A DNA stretch of 64,000 nucleotides from Gymnothorax reevesii. Taxonomy: Eukaryota; Chordata; Actinopteri; Anguilliformes; Muraenidae. The stretch spans positions 25,561,719 to 25,625,718 of the forward strand of contig CM056577.1 of NCBI GenBank assembly GCA_029721435.1, read 5' to 3'. This document shows, piece by piece, positions 1 through 11,907 of this stretch; position 1 is the stretch's first letter, and the number at the start of each line of letters is the position of its first letter. The notes beneath the pieces are model-generated. The model was not told where the DNA came from. It ran no database searches and was given only the letters and a program-made list of their open reading frames with translations. Both the position numbers and the translations under genes were made by a program.

Positions 1-1004
1 TCTCTATTGTGGAATAGTTCCTTTGGTGGCGATTGAACTTCCTGGAGAAGTATGCCACGGGATGCTCAATGTCATCAGAGTTACTTCTCTGTAGGAGCAC
101 AGATCCACAAGCTCGGTCGCTAGCATCGACCGCGATGGAGAACGGTTTGTTGAAGTCAGGAGATTTGAGCACGGGGAAGTGACACAGCAGAGACTTCAGG
201 CGATCGAAGGCTCTCTGGCATGCATCATCCCAGGTGAACTTTACGCCTTTCTTCAGTTGGTTAGTTAGACTGAGAGCAATCTCAGCAAAGTTCTTGCAGA
301 ACTTGCGGTAGTACCCGATCATTCCAAGGAAGCGGCGCAAAGCTTTTTTGTTGTCAGGAACTGGAAAGTCCATGATGGCTTGGACTTTAGCATTTATGGG
401 TGCCACCTTACCCTGGCCTATGACGTAGCCAAGATAGGTGACAGTAGCACAACCAAAGTCACTCTTGCTCAGGTTAACAGTCAGGTTAGCCTGGGTCAGG
501 CGCTGGAACAACGTCTCTACATCTTTTAGATGTTCTTCCCAGGAGTCACTCCATGTGATCAGGTCATCGATGTACGCACCCGTGTGTGGCAATCCGGCGA
601 TTGTAGACTGTATCATCCTCTGGATCGTGGCTGGGGCATTTTTCATGCCAAAGGGTAGGACTTCATACTGGTACAATCCAGATGGTGTGGCAAAAGCAGA
701 GATGCTCTTGGCCCTCTCAGTTAAAGGCACACACCAATAACCCTTCAATAAATCAATCTTGTTCAGAAACTTTGCTTGCCCTACACTATCAATACAATCA
801 TCAATCCTAGGTATTGGAAACACATCAGTTCTAGTTACAGCATTGACTTTGCGATAATCTGTACAGAATCTAGTGCTTCCATCAGGTTTTGGAACTAGCA
901 CACAGGGTGAACTCCAATCGGAGTTGGAGGGTCTGATAATATCATGTTTTAACATGTACTCAACCTCTTTCTCAGCAATCTTTCTCTTTTCAGGATTCAT
1001 CTGG
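1..1004 (-). pseudogene. Gmr1-like pol: reverse transcriptase and start of RNase H
   Basis: The minus-strand translation is a Ty3/gypsy reverse transcriptase with DYRKVNAVTR, an LPFGMKNAPAT stretch and the catalytic YIDDLITW box near 560-580. It continues through the connection region (FLGMIGYYRKFCKNFAE near 270-340) into the start of RNase H (VDASDRACGSVLL near 100-140). The N-terminal residues of this domain are on the far side of the transposon at 13319 onward: codons for HPY end at 13319 and codons for QMN begin at 1004. The frame looks open over this stretch, but the gene is cut by the transposon and by the window edge. Confidence 0.9.
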
Positions 1005-1006
1005 TA

Positions 1007-1017
1007 CACTCTAAAAA
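1007..1017 (+). repeat. left terminal inverted repeat of CACTA-like transposon
   Basis: CACTCTAAAAA, preceded by the target dinucleotide TA at 1005-1006. It matches the reverse complement of 13306-13316. Beyond 11 bases the two ends diverge. Confidence 0.85.
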
Positions 1018-1193
1018 GTGTATTTTAGTAGTAGTTGAAGTAACATAGTGTTTTATATGATTTTCATTCAGATATCTGCTTTAGTGATAGCAGTCTACTT
1101 TTGTGGATTACATCAACCTGAAGAATACAGTTTTTCCCATAAGGTACTACTTTCATTTCACTGAAAGCGCGGCAGTTAGGTTTTTTGTGCGTC

Positions 1194-1277
1194 TGACGTC
1201 ATGACGTCCGCGCCCTTTCCAGATTTTTCCACCTGCAGTGAAGCCGCTCCCTCCATTAACATTGACTTTGAAAAAGG
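1194..1277 (+). promoter_or_regulatory. candidate promoter and first noncoding exon with CRE site
   Basis: TGACGTCA at 1194-1201 is a perfect cAMP-response-element palindrome, and a second ATGACGTCC follows at once in a locally GC-rich stretch of otherwise AT-rich DNA. About 75 bases downstream, GTAAGT at 1278-1283 after AAAAAGG resembles a strong splice donor, so 1205-1277 could be a 5' untranslated exon of the transposase gene. A possible internal acceptor (pyrimidine tract then CAG) ends at 2508. This is inference from motifs only. Confidence 0.4.
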
Positions 1278-3488
1278 GTAAGTACGAGGCCAATAAATAT
1301 ATGTTTAAATTTAAAAATAATGTAACATAGTAGACATAAAAAAGTCCACCCGAATTAGCAAAAATTTGTCGTTTAAGTGTGTATTAAACGGACTACGTTA
1401 ACAAGTTTTAAATGGACGTTAGTGTAATATTGTGGATGAATTTTTACAGATTTTTGCGAAGAAGTGTATCGTTACGTTAGCTATAGCTTTATGTTCAATC
1501 CTCTAATGTGTAACCTTAACATTAATCTCGCTAATTCTGGTAAAATCAACAGCCCGGTGATTGTTAAGATGGTCAGAAGTAATAAAAATCGCTTACATTT
1601 TAGGCTAACAGTCCCTGTTGCTCTGCCAGTTAACGGAAGCATCTTGCTAACGTTAGTCAGTTTGAAGGAAGTGCTAACACTTGGTGGTTCGGTTAGCGTG
1701 GTTCATGCGAACGTTAAATTGCCAGGTTGGTAATTTGCTTTAATTTATTACGATACTACAAAGTTGTACAGTCATGTTATGTATTGGTGTAAGTTAGCTG
1801 CTTATTAGTAAATTAGCACAAGGCAAACGACCTTGCAACCCCTTCAGGGCGTTTTTTCTCTCTGTTTTTCCAATACGCGACTTTGGTTAAGGCTACTTTG
1901 TTTGGTCCGTGTTTTCACACTTTTTCACACAGACTAACCAGAGACTCACGGCCACGCTTATGTGGGCGATGTAAAGTTGAGTCTTGAATTAATCTCTTAG
2001 ATAGCGTGAAAGTAACGTTACTGCCGCCAAACGAGTTGCTTCCGATGTAACTATGAGGAGACCGGGTGCTTAAAAACGCGCGAGTTGCATTCAGCTGCCA
2101 CCTACGAGTGAGCACCAAACCCAGCTGTTCAGTGATTACTAGGCTTAGAGTCGGCATCTCAGTGCCAGAGCTGTCTTTGCGTTTCCTGGCAATTATGAAG
2201 GCGGCGATGAAAAATGCCAGTTGTGTGCAAGCACCACGGCTAGACCGCTCGGTGGCTAACATTAAGGATAGGGCAAACATTACCCAGCTTTTTGTTGTGC
2301 CGGTGTGCTAATAAGCAGCTAAAGTTATGTTGGCTTGTGTCAGCTACTGCTGCATGCTGCAATCTTTTGTCTTCCCGGTCCTTAAACGGTTACTAGGTGC
2401 AGTAATGAGCCTTGATAGCCCAGTGTAATAATGTTTAACTGTTAACAACTGAAGTTTAATACTGTCCCGTAATTTTAATGGATTTTTTTCTCATTTCTTC
2501 CCCGACAGGTGGTGTTTACTTGTCATTGGACGCAATTAGCCTGGACAGACCTCACTGGACTACACAAGGAAAATTAATAGGTGCTGTAGTGTTATTAACA
2601 GTGGCACTTCAGGTACACAGGGTACATTTAAAATCTTGATAGTTTAGGAAAGGCTTAACTTTAGCCTTATTGTTTAGGAAAGGCTTAACTTTAGCCTTAT
2701 TGTTTTCAAGGTGAGGAATATACTTGAAATTCAAATGTACTCTTTGAAAATTTTAATTTAAAATTAATCTGGTCTACACCATCCCTCATGTAGTTAAACC
2801 AAATATCTTCTTAAAATATGTATTCCTTTTTTTGGTATTTGAAATAGAAATTTGACCCCATCATATTATTGTTCTCTAGTCATTTTTAGCTTGATTAGTC
2901 CACTTGACTGCCTTATTCTGGAAATAATCTGCCTTAAGTAATCCTAATCAAAACATGTAACCAAACTTGGGCAGATATAATCAGCTGGTAAAATAAAGTC
3001 CGATATACATTGATTGCTGTGGACATAAGGAACTTTTTTTAATAGAATTAAAATGGTCAATTCAATTTTTTAACAAGCACACTGTGGTCCTGAAATGTAA
3101 ACTGACCTAAAAACTGAGCCTTCAACAGAGAACGTGTAAAAAACGCAGCTTTGACGATTCGTTTAAGGAGGTTATTTTTAATTTGTTTCCTTAGGCCCTG
3201 CTAACCTAGCATTTTTTTTCTTGAATTCTTCACAAAGGCTACTTACAGAAAATGGTTTCGATGGGTTTTTTTTTTCCCCCTCGAGGGAATTACAAAAAAA
3301 AATCCAGACTAAAGCCAAACTTAATATGACACTGCGTCCCAGTCCAAGTTAGACAAATCAAGTGCACATCATCAAAATTTATATTTTTTTTTTTTTTTTT
3401 TTTTTTGTTACAAGTTCCCTTTTTTTTTTATTGTCCTTGCCCCAGCTTAGTATAGAAAACACTGTCTGGGAAATCTCTGCTGCACTTC
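1278..3488. other. 5' noncoding part of the transposon, AT-rich, with 30 bp tandem repeat
   Basis: No convincing coding frame. The short frames at 1464-1733 and 2066-2311 show no recognisable domain. A perfect 30 bp unit is duplicated in tandem at 2642-2671 and 2672-2701. Homopolymer T runs occur at 3380-3405 and 3420-3430. The stretch may be an intron between the candidate first exon and the transposase coding exon, because a pyrimidine-rich tract ending in CCCCAG lies about 40 bases before the start codon. Confidence 0.5.
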
Positions 3489-6166
3489 ATGTGGAGCTGT
3501 AAGGACTGTGGGAAGACATTGGCAAGAAGATCTGAGCTACTAAAGCACTACAAGCTCAATCATAGGCATTATGGGCGGGGCCATTCATATCCTTGTACTT
3601 ATTTAAATTGTGCATGTAGATTCAAAACTTGGAATGCCCTACTAAGCCATTTATCAAGAAATCATCCTGCCCAGCGAACAGTCACCAGAGCCATATCCGC
3701 ATTCACATGCCAGATTTGTGGTCATAATCAACTATCCACGGAAAAGGAATATTTTCAACACATCTTTCAGCATCTTAAAAATAAAGAGACTGTGACATGT
3801 GTGTTCCAAAACTGTGAATATAAAACGAACATCTATGAGAACTATAAAAGTCATAAATACAGAAAACATTCTGGTATAGTGAATATCTTCAAACCTGGGA
3901 TAAATTCTGTTGAATCTCGTGTTAATGGTCCCAGTGATATTTCAGATGGGGAAAGTATAGAGAGCACTGTTGATTTAAATTCTTCCCTTGATGATGGAAA
4001 TTCTGAAAACTTGGAGAAGGATATTGAACTTAAAGTTGCTTCAGTCCTACTTAAGTTAGAAAACATCTTTCTTGTGTCTAATGCAGCTGTCGATGAGCTT
4101 TTGCAGGAGTTTAACTTCTTGATTGGTTCTCTCTCTCTGCCAGTTACTCAAAAGACTATCAGACAGGTATTGCAGACTAATGGATGTCAGTTTGACCAGT
4201 CAGTTGTTGAGAAGCTAGCCAGTGTACTTTGTGAGACAAACCCTGTTCGAAAAGCAATCGCAGATAAAGGTCCACTTTCCAGTGCTTGGAGGCGCAAGGC
4301 TTTCTATAAGAGCCACTTTAATGTAGTGGAACCAGTGGAATATTTACTTGACCGAACAAATACAAAGTCATTCCAATATATTTCAATTTTAAAGTCTTTG
4401 CAGCAAATTCTTGACATTGAGAATATTTTGGATCAGGCTGTTAATTTGAATTCAGAAGGGAAACGGCCACAGAGAACGTGTGCGCACATACCGGTATACA
4501 AATCTGTCTTTGATGGTGCCTTCTTCAAAGAAAATGAACTTTTGTCTAAGCAGGAAAGCATTTCATTGATATTATACATTGATGAATTTGAAATTTGTAA
4601 TCCACTTGGGACGTCCAGGAAGAGGCATAAAATTTGTGGTTTGTATTGGATTCTGGGTAATTTACCACCAGGCTGTAACTCTGCTTTGTCTTCAATCTAT
4701 TTGGCTGCTTTAATCAAAAGTAATGATCTGAAGTGCTATGGTTATGAGAAAGTCTTGGAACCTTTAATTAATGATCTTGTAATTTTGGAACAGAGTGGAA
4801 TATTTGTTAAGAAGTTAGGTAGAACAGTAAAAGGTACAGTTCAGTGTGTGGTCGCTGACAACCTTGGTGCACACAGCATTGCTGGATTTGTTGAAAATTT
4901 TTCTGGCTCATATGTATGTCGGTTTTGCACTGGACAAAGGTCAGAGTTCCAGACCAAAGAGGTTAGAAGTGGAGTCTTTACTTTCAGAACTAAAGACATT
5001 CATGCAGAACATTTACGAATTCTTGAGGAAAATGAATTGCCCAGTTATTGTGGTGTGAAATCAGATTGTATTTTGTCAAAGCACCTTTCATATTTTGATG
5101 TTACTACTGGATTTCCTCCAGATATTGTGCATGACCTTTTCGAAGGTGTCGTTCCCTTTGAACTTGCACTTTGCATCAGTGTATTCATTAAAAAAAGTAT
5201 TTCACATTATGTAAACTCAATGAAGCAATATCATCTTTCAACTTTAAGTGGGCTGACAAAACTAATCGACCTCATCCTGTGGCTCTCAATTTTGCATCCA
5301 AAAAAACCGTGGGAGGAAATGCCCATGAGAACTGGGGTCTCGTCAGATTTTTTCCTTTGTTGATTGGGCAGTGTGTTCCCTGTGAGGAGCCAGCTTGGCA
5401 GATCTTAACAGACCTGAAGGACATTGTGGATCTGGTTGTATGTCCCATTCATACCGAGGACTCCATTGCATACCTCGATTTTAAGATTTCTGAGCACCGA
5501 ATTAGATTTCAAGAGGTCTTCCCAGACTGTGATCTTAAACCGAAGCACCATATTTTAGAACATTACCCGTTCCTGATCCGACAGTTTGGGCCTCTCGTTG
5601 CCCTCTGGACAATGCGTTTTGAAGCGAAGCATAGCTTTTTTAAAAGAGTTGCAAGGACCATCAGGTGCTTCAAGAATGTGCTCCTTTCCCTTTCAGAGAG
5701 ACATCAGTACCAGATTGCACATCATTTGCATGCATTTAGCTTTGCTAGACCTCCACTGGAAGTGACAAATGTTTCCACTGTTCACATTGATGTCCTTGAC
5801 AAGGACATTTCAAATGCTCTGAGACAGAAATCCTCAAATATGGACACAGTGCGCTTGGCAAAAAATGTGACACTGAATGGACTAAATTACAGGTGTGGGA
5901 TGATCTTGATCCACGGCTCACTAGGAGGACTGCCAGAGTTCACTGAAATCATCCAAATGGTGATAGTGCAGAACAAGTTACTCTTTATTGTGAATAAGCT
6001 TACTGGATGGTATATTGAACACTACAGGGCGTTTGATCTCAAAACATCACCTAGCAAGAATATTGAACTTGTTGAGCTGCATGAACTACTTGATACATAC
6101 CCACTGGCAGACTACAAAATTGGAGGGATGCGTCTTGTCACTCTGAAAAGATTTATTCATGTTTAA
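3489..6166 (+). pseudogene. zinc-finger CMC-type transposase candidate, one frameshift
   Basis: The first frame (3489-5363) begins with four C2H2-like fingers in the first ~125 residues (CKDCGKTLARRSELLKHYKLNH, C..C..FKTWNALLSHLSRNH, CQICG..HIFQH, CVFQNC..SHKYRKH), probably DNA binding. After an acidic linker come an IDEFE box near residue 365, VVADNLGAHS near 455 followed by a CRFC pair, and PPDIVHDLFEGV near 545. The second frame (to 6166) has PKHHILEHYP and MRFEAKHSFFKR. The order of acidic residues with a downstream C..C and a late E fits a CMC/Transposase_21-like DDE nuclease, but which residues are catalytic is my inference. Near 5262-5279 the frame shifts by a net 1 or 2 bases with no room for an intron, so this copy is probably inactive unless the shift is a base-call error. 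Confidence 0.7.
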
Positions 6167-6272
6167 ATGGGTGAGTCCTCTGAATGTGATATGTTATTAC
6201 ATTTATTGGGAAAACAAGCCAGACTCAAACACTACTATTGTGTTCTCAATGCATTTATTTCTTACAACGGGG

Positions 6273-6810
6273 CAGAGATGCAAAGTCTCACGCATTCGGC
6301 ATAGGTCTCACATTTTTTAAGATTATTCACTATAGTCTGCAAATATTCGCTGAACGCTTAATGAGGTTCTTAAGCGGAATTAAAATCCTTGTGCATTGAA
6401 GTTTCCGTTTCACTTGCGTAAAGGTGCACCTCATCAGAAGTGACATGGAAAGCGATTATGACTCCGGACTTTCAGTGCTTCTCTTTACTCAGGGATGGGA
6501 AACAATGCATGTGTTTCATGATCGTTTAAATTGTTTTAATGAAATACGTTTTTTATGCAATTCCATTGCTTTTAATCCCTCAGTAAAGACAAGCCTGAGA
6601 ATTCCCGAGTCATAATCTATTTCCCTGTCATTAGTGGGGAATTCCACTGTAATGCACATGAAACTGATTAATTTGATGCACAGTGACCTAAATTCCACTA
6701 GTGAATTTCTTCAGTGCGCGTTGATTGAATAATTGCTGATTATGACACAGGAACGTGAATGCCACTAAGAGGAGAAACTCGCGCCTAAGGCGTAAGACTT
6801 GGCATCTCTG
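6273..6810. mobile_element. foldback MITE, hAT-like ends
   Basis: The two halves are imperfect inverted copies of each other: the left end CAGAGATGCAAAGTCTCACG matches the reverse complement of the right end CAGAGATGCCAAGTCTTACG. The inner arms around 6450-6615 also pair, which is why similar short peptides can be read on both strands. CAGAGATGC resembles hAT-type termini. I do not find a matching 8 bp target duplication, so the family is tentative. It lies just 3' of the transposase gene. Confidence 0.6.
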
Positions 6811-6949
6811 ACATGGCAGATTGGTGTCTCCGTAAAAAAGTGGTCTTCATGTTTTCACCTGCTGATATTTAAATAATGGAACATGCACTCTGAAAAATGT
6901 GAAACTTTTTTCAAACATTTGTTTTTGTGTGCCCTTTTACTGCAGCTAC

Positions 6950-7172
6950 AAGGTAATGGGCTTTATGCACAGCCCCACTACTTCCTGAACTAAACTAGCT
7001 CCTTTTTTCCTGTCTCACATTATTGGACAAACTGATTGATCCAGGTTTTCCTGACCATTGCTGTCAGGCAGGCACACCTGGATCAATCAGTTTGCCCAAT
7101 AATGTGAGACTGGAAATAAAGGCACTGGTTTAAGTTCAGGAAGTAGCGGAACTGTGCATAAAGCCTATTGGT
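6950..7172. mobile_element. 223 bp palindromic MITE
   Basis: A long inverted repeat: CTTTATGCACAG near 6961 pairs with CTGTGCATAAAG near 7152, CTTCCTGAAC with GTTCAGGAAG, and the central arms around 7010-7110 (CTCACATTATTGG..CAAACTGATTGATCCAGG) are almost perfectly complementary. No coding capacity. Family not recognised. Confidence 0.75.
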
Positions 7173-7690
7173 GAAAGACTGACTTGCCCCAGTTTTTTTT
7201 TTTTTTTTTTTTTAAATCATCACTTTTAGATTTCAACATTAACATTCTTGCGTATTTTATTGGGATGTACATCTCACCTCTTCAGCCCGATTCGATATAC
7301 ACTTTAATACTTGACATGAAACGAGGACGTAAAGGTGGAGGAACGCTGCTTGAGACATGAGGGGAGTGCAGTTTGGCGACCTGATGTTAGAGGAGCAGGG
7401 ATCATATGACCTGATGGGAGCCATCACAGTTAGGAGAGAGAAATGCAGGGGGAGAGAACATGGAACAGAAAGGCAATATTAAAGTAGTAACTGACTTGAT
7501 GTCAAAAGCTAAACATGCATCGTATGGGCAGTCAAATACAACAGTCTAACTTTAATTCTCCCTCATGTTATTCTACTCCAAGGAAGTACTGTAGGCAGCC
7601 CGACAAGAAATTATCCTGTGGTTCTCAGAGGGGATTTGCTTAATATGTTGAACCTTACTAACTTTGCATGTGCTCTCTTCTCAGACTGCC
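7173..7690. other. intergenic/5' region of the PB1/SAMD3-like gene
   Basis: AT-rich, with a T run at 7191-7213 and no coding frame. The last bases (TCTCTTCTCAG ending at 7684) are a good splice acceptor six bases before the ATG at 7691, so an upstream noncoding exon is likely but was not located. Confidence 0.5.
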
Positions 7691-10600
7691 ATGGCTTGTT
7701 CAAAGCCTGCAAGACTGAAGGTGATTTTGGGGGACAATAATACTGAAAAACTGACTCTTCCAAATGGCATACCAGAGTCACTAGATGACCTTCTCAGCAA
7801 GATGAAGGCTGCCTTTGGGTTAAAGGGCAACATCAGACTGCAATACATGGACCAAGATTTTGGCAATGACTTCTTCAATCTGAATTCCACCACTGACCTT
7901 CAGGATTTGGGGACAGTGAAGGTGATCCATGAACAAACAAATCCACCTCTGATCAGTGCCTCAGAGGCGACATCATCTCCCTCAATTTCACCTGAGTCTG
8001 ATGACTCTGTTTCCTTGGTATCAAATGACACGCTACTTCTCTCATCCCCTGAGTCTGTGTCATCTCGAACACAACAGTGGCCAGAGGACTTTCCAATTCC
8101 CCGATTTTCATATGACACGGAGCTACAACTAGCAAAGGGCGCTTCTGAGTTCCATGCAAGCTGCAAAATGTTAACCGTCAGCTCCCGAGTGAAGTCTGAT
8201 ATTCTGAATAGACTAGCAGAGGAAATTTACCAATTCAAGGCCTATCCAGAGGATGCACATTTCTGTGCAGTTGCAGAAGCCCTAATCAAAAAGCACCCTT
8301 GTTTGAAAGAACCTGGCTCATTCAATGGCTGCTATGGCTGGAAACAGCGATTGAAGTACAAGATGGGAAACTACAGGACACAGCTGAAATTGCAGGGGTG
8401 TCCAGAGCTGTCTGTAAACTCCTTGAAATCTAAAGCAACTACAGATGCTAGCCCTGCTAAAAAAGTGAAAAGGCCAAAACGAGCTGAAGCTAACTTCTAT
8501 CCCTCCTTGCCAACTGGTGAGACTCTGGAGAGTATGGAAAAAGTGAGACTAGAACTTCAGACAGACATTGGGATAAGGAACAATGAAAGGGTCATCACAG
8601 ACAAAATGGCTCTGACGTTTGCCTACAGACGACAGGAGGTGGTAAACCAAGAGCCCAGCGTCAAGGACTTCAAGGACAGATGGCCTGCACTGTTCCAAGA
8701 GAGACAGGTAATCTGAATATAAAAAGTTTGTATTTTTCAGATTTACTTTAGTGATTTTTGTATAAATTGGTCATGACTTGGTATTGCTGTGAGTAGATAA
8801 TTGTGCTTTGCATTTTCATTTTCCTATCCTAATTTTTTATAATAATCAGTGCTGGGACAATTTGTCCACTGTGGAGGTATGCTTCCAGTGTACAGACTGT
8901 TGACAGAATGATACCAGTTAAATTTTCTTTTATTTAGGATACCATAACCACTGTCATTTATTTTATGTTTTAGATAAATACAGAATTCCTGAGGCTCACA
9001 GCAGTTCCTCTTGAGGAGAGGTTCATGGCCCAATTAGACACACACTCAAGACAGCTGACCAGAATCATCCGCGCAAAAGGAGGAGTAGTACGCCAAAAGA
9101 CGAGTGACATCTTGGAGACTTTGGATCAGGTAAGTCTGTATCATTCTTGAGTTTCTGATAGGGTCTTAAATATACTCAATAACTATATCATTGTGCTCAT
9201 ATCCCTTTTTATTATTATTATCATCCCCTAGGCATAAAATGCGGGGGGATATAGGCATTGCCTCGTCTGTCTGTTCGTCCGTAATCATTTTGTTGCCGGT
9301 GCAGAACTCAGAAACTATTCAAGATATCAGCACCAAACTACGTGCTAGCCGCGTGGCTGGTGTCAGAGGCAGGAGCTTAGTAGGGGTGTCTGGGGTCATC
9401 CCCCTCCCCTGGGAAATTTTGAAATTTAGAACCCTCTGAAACATTATTTAATGCATTTTGACGGGTGTAAATTACTTTTTTCTCCTTTTCTCTCTCATAC
9501 TTCCTGCAACAAGCTGGTATTAGTAGGCTAGTACCATCAAAACACTCTACGCTGGTTGAAAGACAGTGTTGGGGCCCAAATCACAGTGTAGGGGGCCCCT
9601 ACTTTCAAATGACCTAGTGAGAACCCTGGGTTACCTAAGTGCTGAAGTGGTGCCTTGTCATATATTCCAATTTCAAAAAATTTATTATTTTTTTCCTTTC
9701 CATGGAAGCGAGATGGATATTGACTCAGTCGCAGAGCTGGGTTTGTTTCCGGAGCAGAACTAAAACACGGTTCATTAATGACTCGTTTTATTAATGCCTT
9801 TGTCAACATGCGGTTCATCGTCTTTGGTAGATTTTGCCAGTACATACTTCCAGATAATTCCAGAGGAAAATCACCTGAACATTCTTGTTTGAATTTCTTC
9901 GAAGGTGTAGGATTGGCATGACTTTTGCAAATAATCAGGGGCTATGGGGATGTGTCATCTTCTGATGACTCTTGTTTTATTTTAAAATTATGTTCTCCTA
10001 GACTCAGGACATTCATCTTCAGAGGGAGTGTGTCCTGAAAGCCCTCATCCTATTCCTGGGAGAAAATGCAGATGACCTCATCAAGGAGTATCTTGTAAGT
10101 TTACACCACATACGCGCGCAGTCTTTCTCTCTCTCTTACACACTCTCTCACATACAAACATTCTCTCACAGGCACGCACACTCTCATACACACACTCTCA
10201 CTCACCATCTCTCTTACACACTCTCTCACATACAAACATTCTCTCACAGGCACGCACACTCTCATACACACACTCTCATTCACACACACACACACACACA
10301 CTCTCACTCTCTCTCCTCACTCATCATCTCTCTTGCACACACAAACGCTCTCACTCTCTCTCTCCCTCTCCCTCTCTCCCTCACTCACACACATGGTCTC
10401 TCTCACACACTGACACAACTCTCTGACGCGCACACACTGTCTCTCTCTTACACACTAACACTTAAACACGCACTTTCTTCAATGACACACACACTGTCGC
10501 TCTCTCTCTCTTACACACACTCACACATAACACTCTCTTACACACTCACATATACACACTTCTTCTTTCTCCCTCACTCACACATGAGCACATCTCTGGC

Positions 10601-11613
10601 TCTCTCTCGGCTGAACCATCAAGACCTGTCAGCATTTCCCTGGATGTCTTGACTTTTCAGTTTTGTTTGTTGCAGGAATGTGTTAATTTTTCAATGATAC
10701 TTTTTTTTTAAAAAACAGAAGCTAAATAAATATCGGGCTTCAGATGTGTTGAAATCAGAAAAAACATCTACTGGAAGTTGCAGTGGGGAGAGAGAGTTCA
10801 CCTGATATGTTATTAACATAATACCATTGTAAGATACTTTACTAGCATATAACCCACAGCCAAGGTTGGGTTCAATTACTTTTTTCAATAACAATTACAA
10901 TTTTAAAATAAATTGTAATTGTAAGTTAACATTCTCTCCAGAAAAGAATTGTAATTACGTTACGATCAATTGTAATTGAAGAAAGTAATTGAACCCAACC
11001 CTGCCCACGGCAGAAGACAAACACGGCTCCAACCTCGACAACCTCTGTCACTTCAGTATTTGACTGTGGTTCCTTGTTATTCAAATGTGAACCCTTCAAG
11101 GTTCATAATTTTTGGTAAATCTCCCCCGTGGATTGTGGCCATTAAGGGTCCCTAAAACTAGTTGCTATGAAAAGGCCTATTTAGTTCGGAGTCAGGCCAG
11201 TAATATTCCTGTCACATTCCTACTGCATTGTTACTGCATAATAGTGAAAAATGATGCCAGTGAAGTTTTGTGTGTCATGTATCCTTCCATAGGACTCAGG
11301 AGGAGATACTAGGAGCAACCTGGAGCAGCTCACCATGGCAGTGTTTGTCATCCGGAAGGAGGGGGAAGGAATGCAGGAGCCACCCGAGGACATTGGAATT
11401 GTCCTTGAGGGAGTGGAAGTGCTGAATAACCTGACTTCAGTTGCCTCGGCCTGTCTCTTTTTGCTGGGTCTAATATATGCACTCAACCTTGCGTATCCCA
11501 AACACCTGCGTTTCACTTTTGAAGTTTTTCAAAAGATCATCATGCAGCTTGACCAGCACAAGATGTCCCCAAAAGTACAAAATCTGTATGGCAGACTTCA
11601 AAGCTCGCAGTAA
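7691..11613 (+). CDS. PB1/SAMD3-like protein, four coding exons, intact
   Basis: Coding exons 7691-8707, 8974-9129, 10002-10094 and 11293-11613 are bounded by GT/AG sites (CAG|GTAATC; TTTTAG|; CAG|GTAAGT; CTAG|; CTT|GTAAGT; CATAG|). All three introns are phase 0, and the joined frame is 528 codons without a stop. The first ~85 residues resemble a PB1 or ubiquitin-like fold (LKVILGDNNTEKLTLPNG, then IRLQYMDQDFGNDFFNL). A serine-rich acidic linker follows, then a basic stretch (KKVKRPKRAE). The C-terminus, with LLGLIYALNLAYPKHLRFTF, is like fish proteins annotated as sterile alpha motif domain-containing protein 3-like, though no SAM domain is visible here. I chose the ATG at 7691 over 7664 because the acceptor ends at 7684. 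It probably moves with the transposon; its role is unknown. Confidence 0.8.
9223..9440. repeat. interspersed repeat in intron 2
   Basis: Starts after a (TTA)n run; the GCATTGCCTCGTCTGTCTG stretch followed by AACTATTCAAGATATCAGC is typical of the short teleost repeats with a GTCTGTCTGTTCGTCCGT core. No coding content. It lies wholly inside intron 2 of the PB1/SAMD3-like gene. Confidence 0.55.
10098..10610. repeat. CA/CT microsatellite with ~80 bp higher-order repeat
   Basis: Long mixture of CA and CT dinucleotides in intron 3. A block of about 80 bases starting near 10129 is repeated almost exactly from about 10209. The cysteine/valine-rich minus-strand frame across it is an artefact of the repeat. 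Confidence 0.9.
10862..11002. mobile_element. 141 bp palindromic MITE in intron 3
   Basis: GGTTGGGTTCAATTAC at the left end is the reverse complement of GTAATTGAACCCAACC at the right end, with further pairing inward around AATTGTAATTG. A non-autonomous foldback element of unknown family. Confidence 0.7.
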
Positions 11614-11901
11614 GGATGATGTTTTCCTCTTCCAGGTCAAAAGTGTCCCATTGCCATATTGTGTAAGCTTGTATGCTGCCCAAGGGACAGTTAAAGTGGT
11701 AATCCATAAGATTTGAATTGGTTGGTTTACATTGACATCTTTGGCAGTAAGCTGTAATTGCAGGTGCACTTCTGGACCTCATTTCCCATAACTCTTGTCG
11801 AGACCCAACAGTGTCGCCTGTATGACGCCTCTTACCAGCTCCACGCCTCCTCAACTGTCAAGCAGACAGGAAAGATGCTCTTTGACAGGGCAGTTTAACT
11901 C

Positions 11902-11907
11902 AATAAA
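11902..11907 (+). terminator. polyadenylation signal of the PB1/SAMD3-like gene
   Basis: AATAAA about 290 bases after the stop codon at 11611-11613, the first such hexamer downstream on the plus strand that I noticed. Confidence 0.55.

Noticed and set aside
1915..2280. 121-codon minus-strand frame in the transposon 5' region
   Set aside because: No recognisable domain, overlaps another short frame and has no supporting signals.
10101..10307. Open frame rich in Val-Cys and Arg-Glu-Cys repeats on the minus strand
   Set aside because: It is a translation of the CA/CT microsatellite in an intron.
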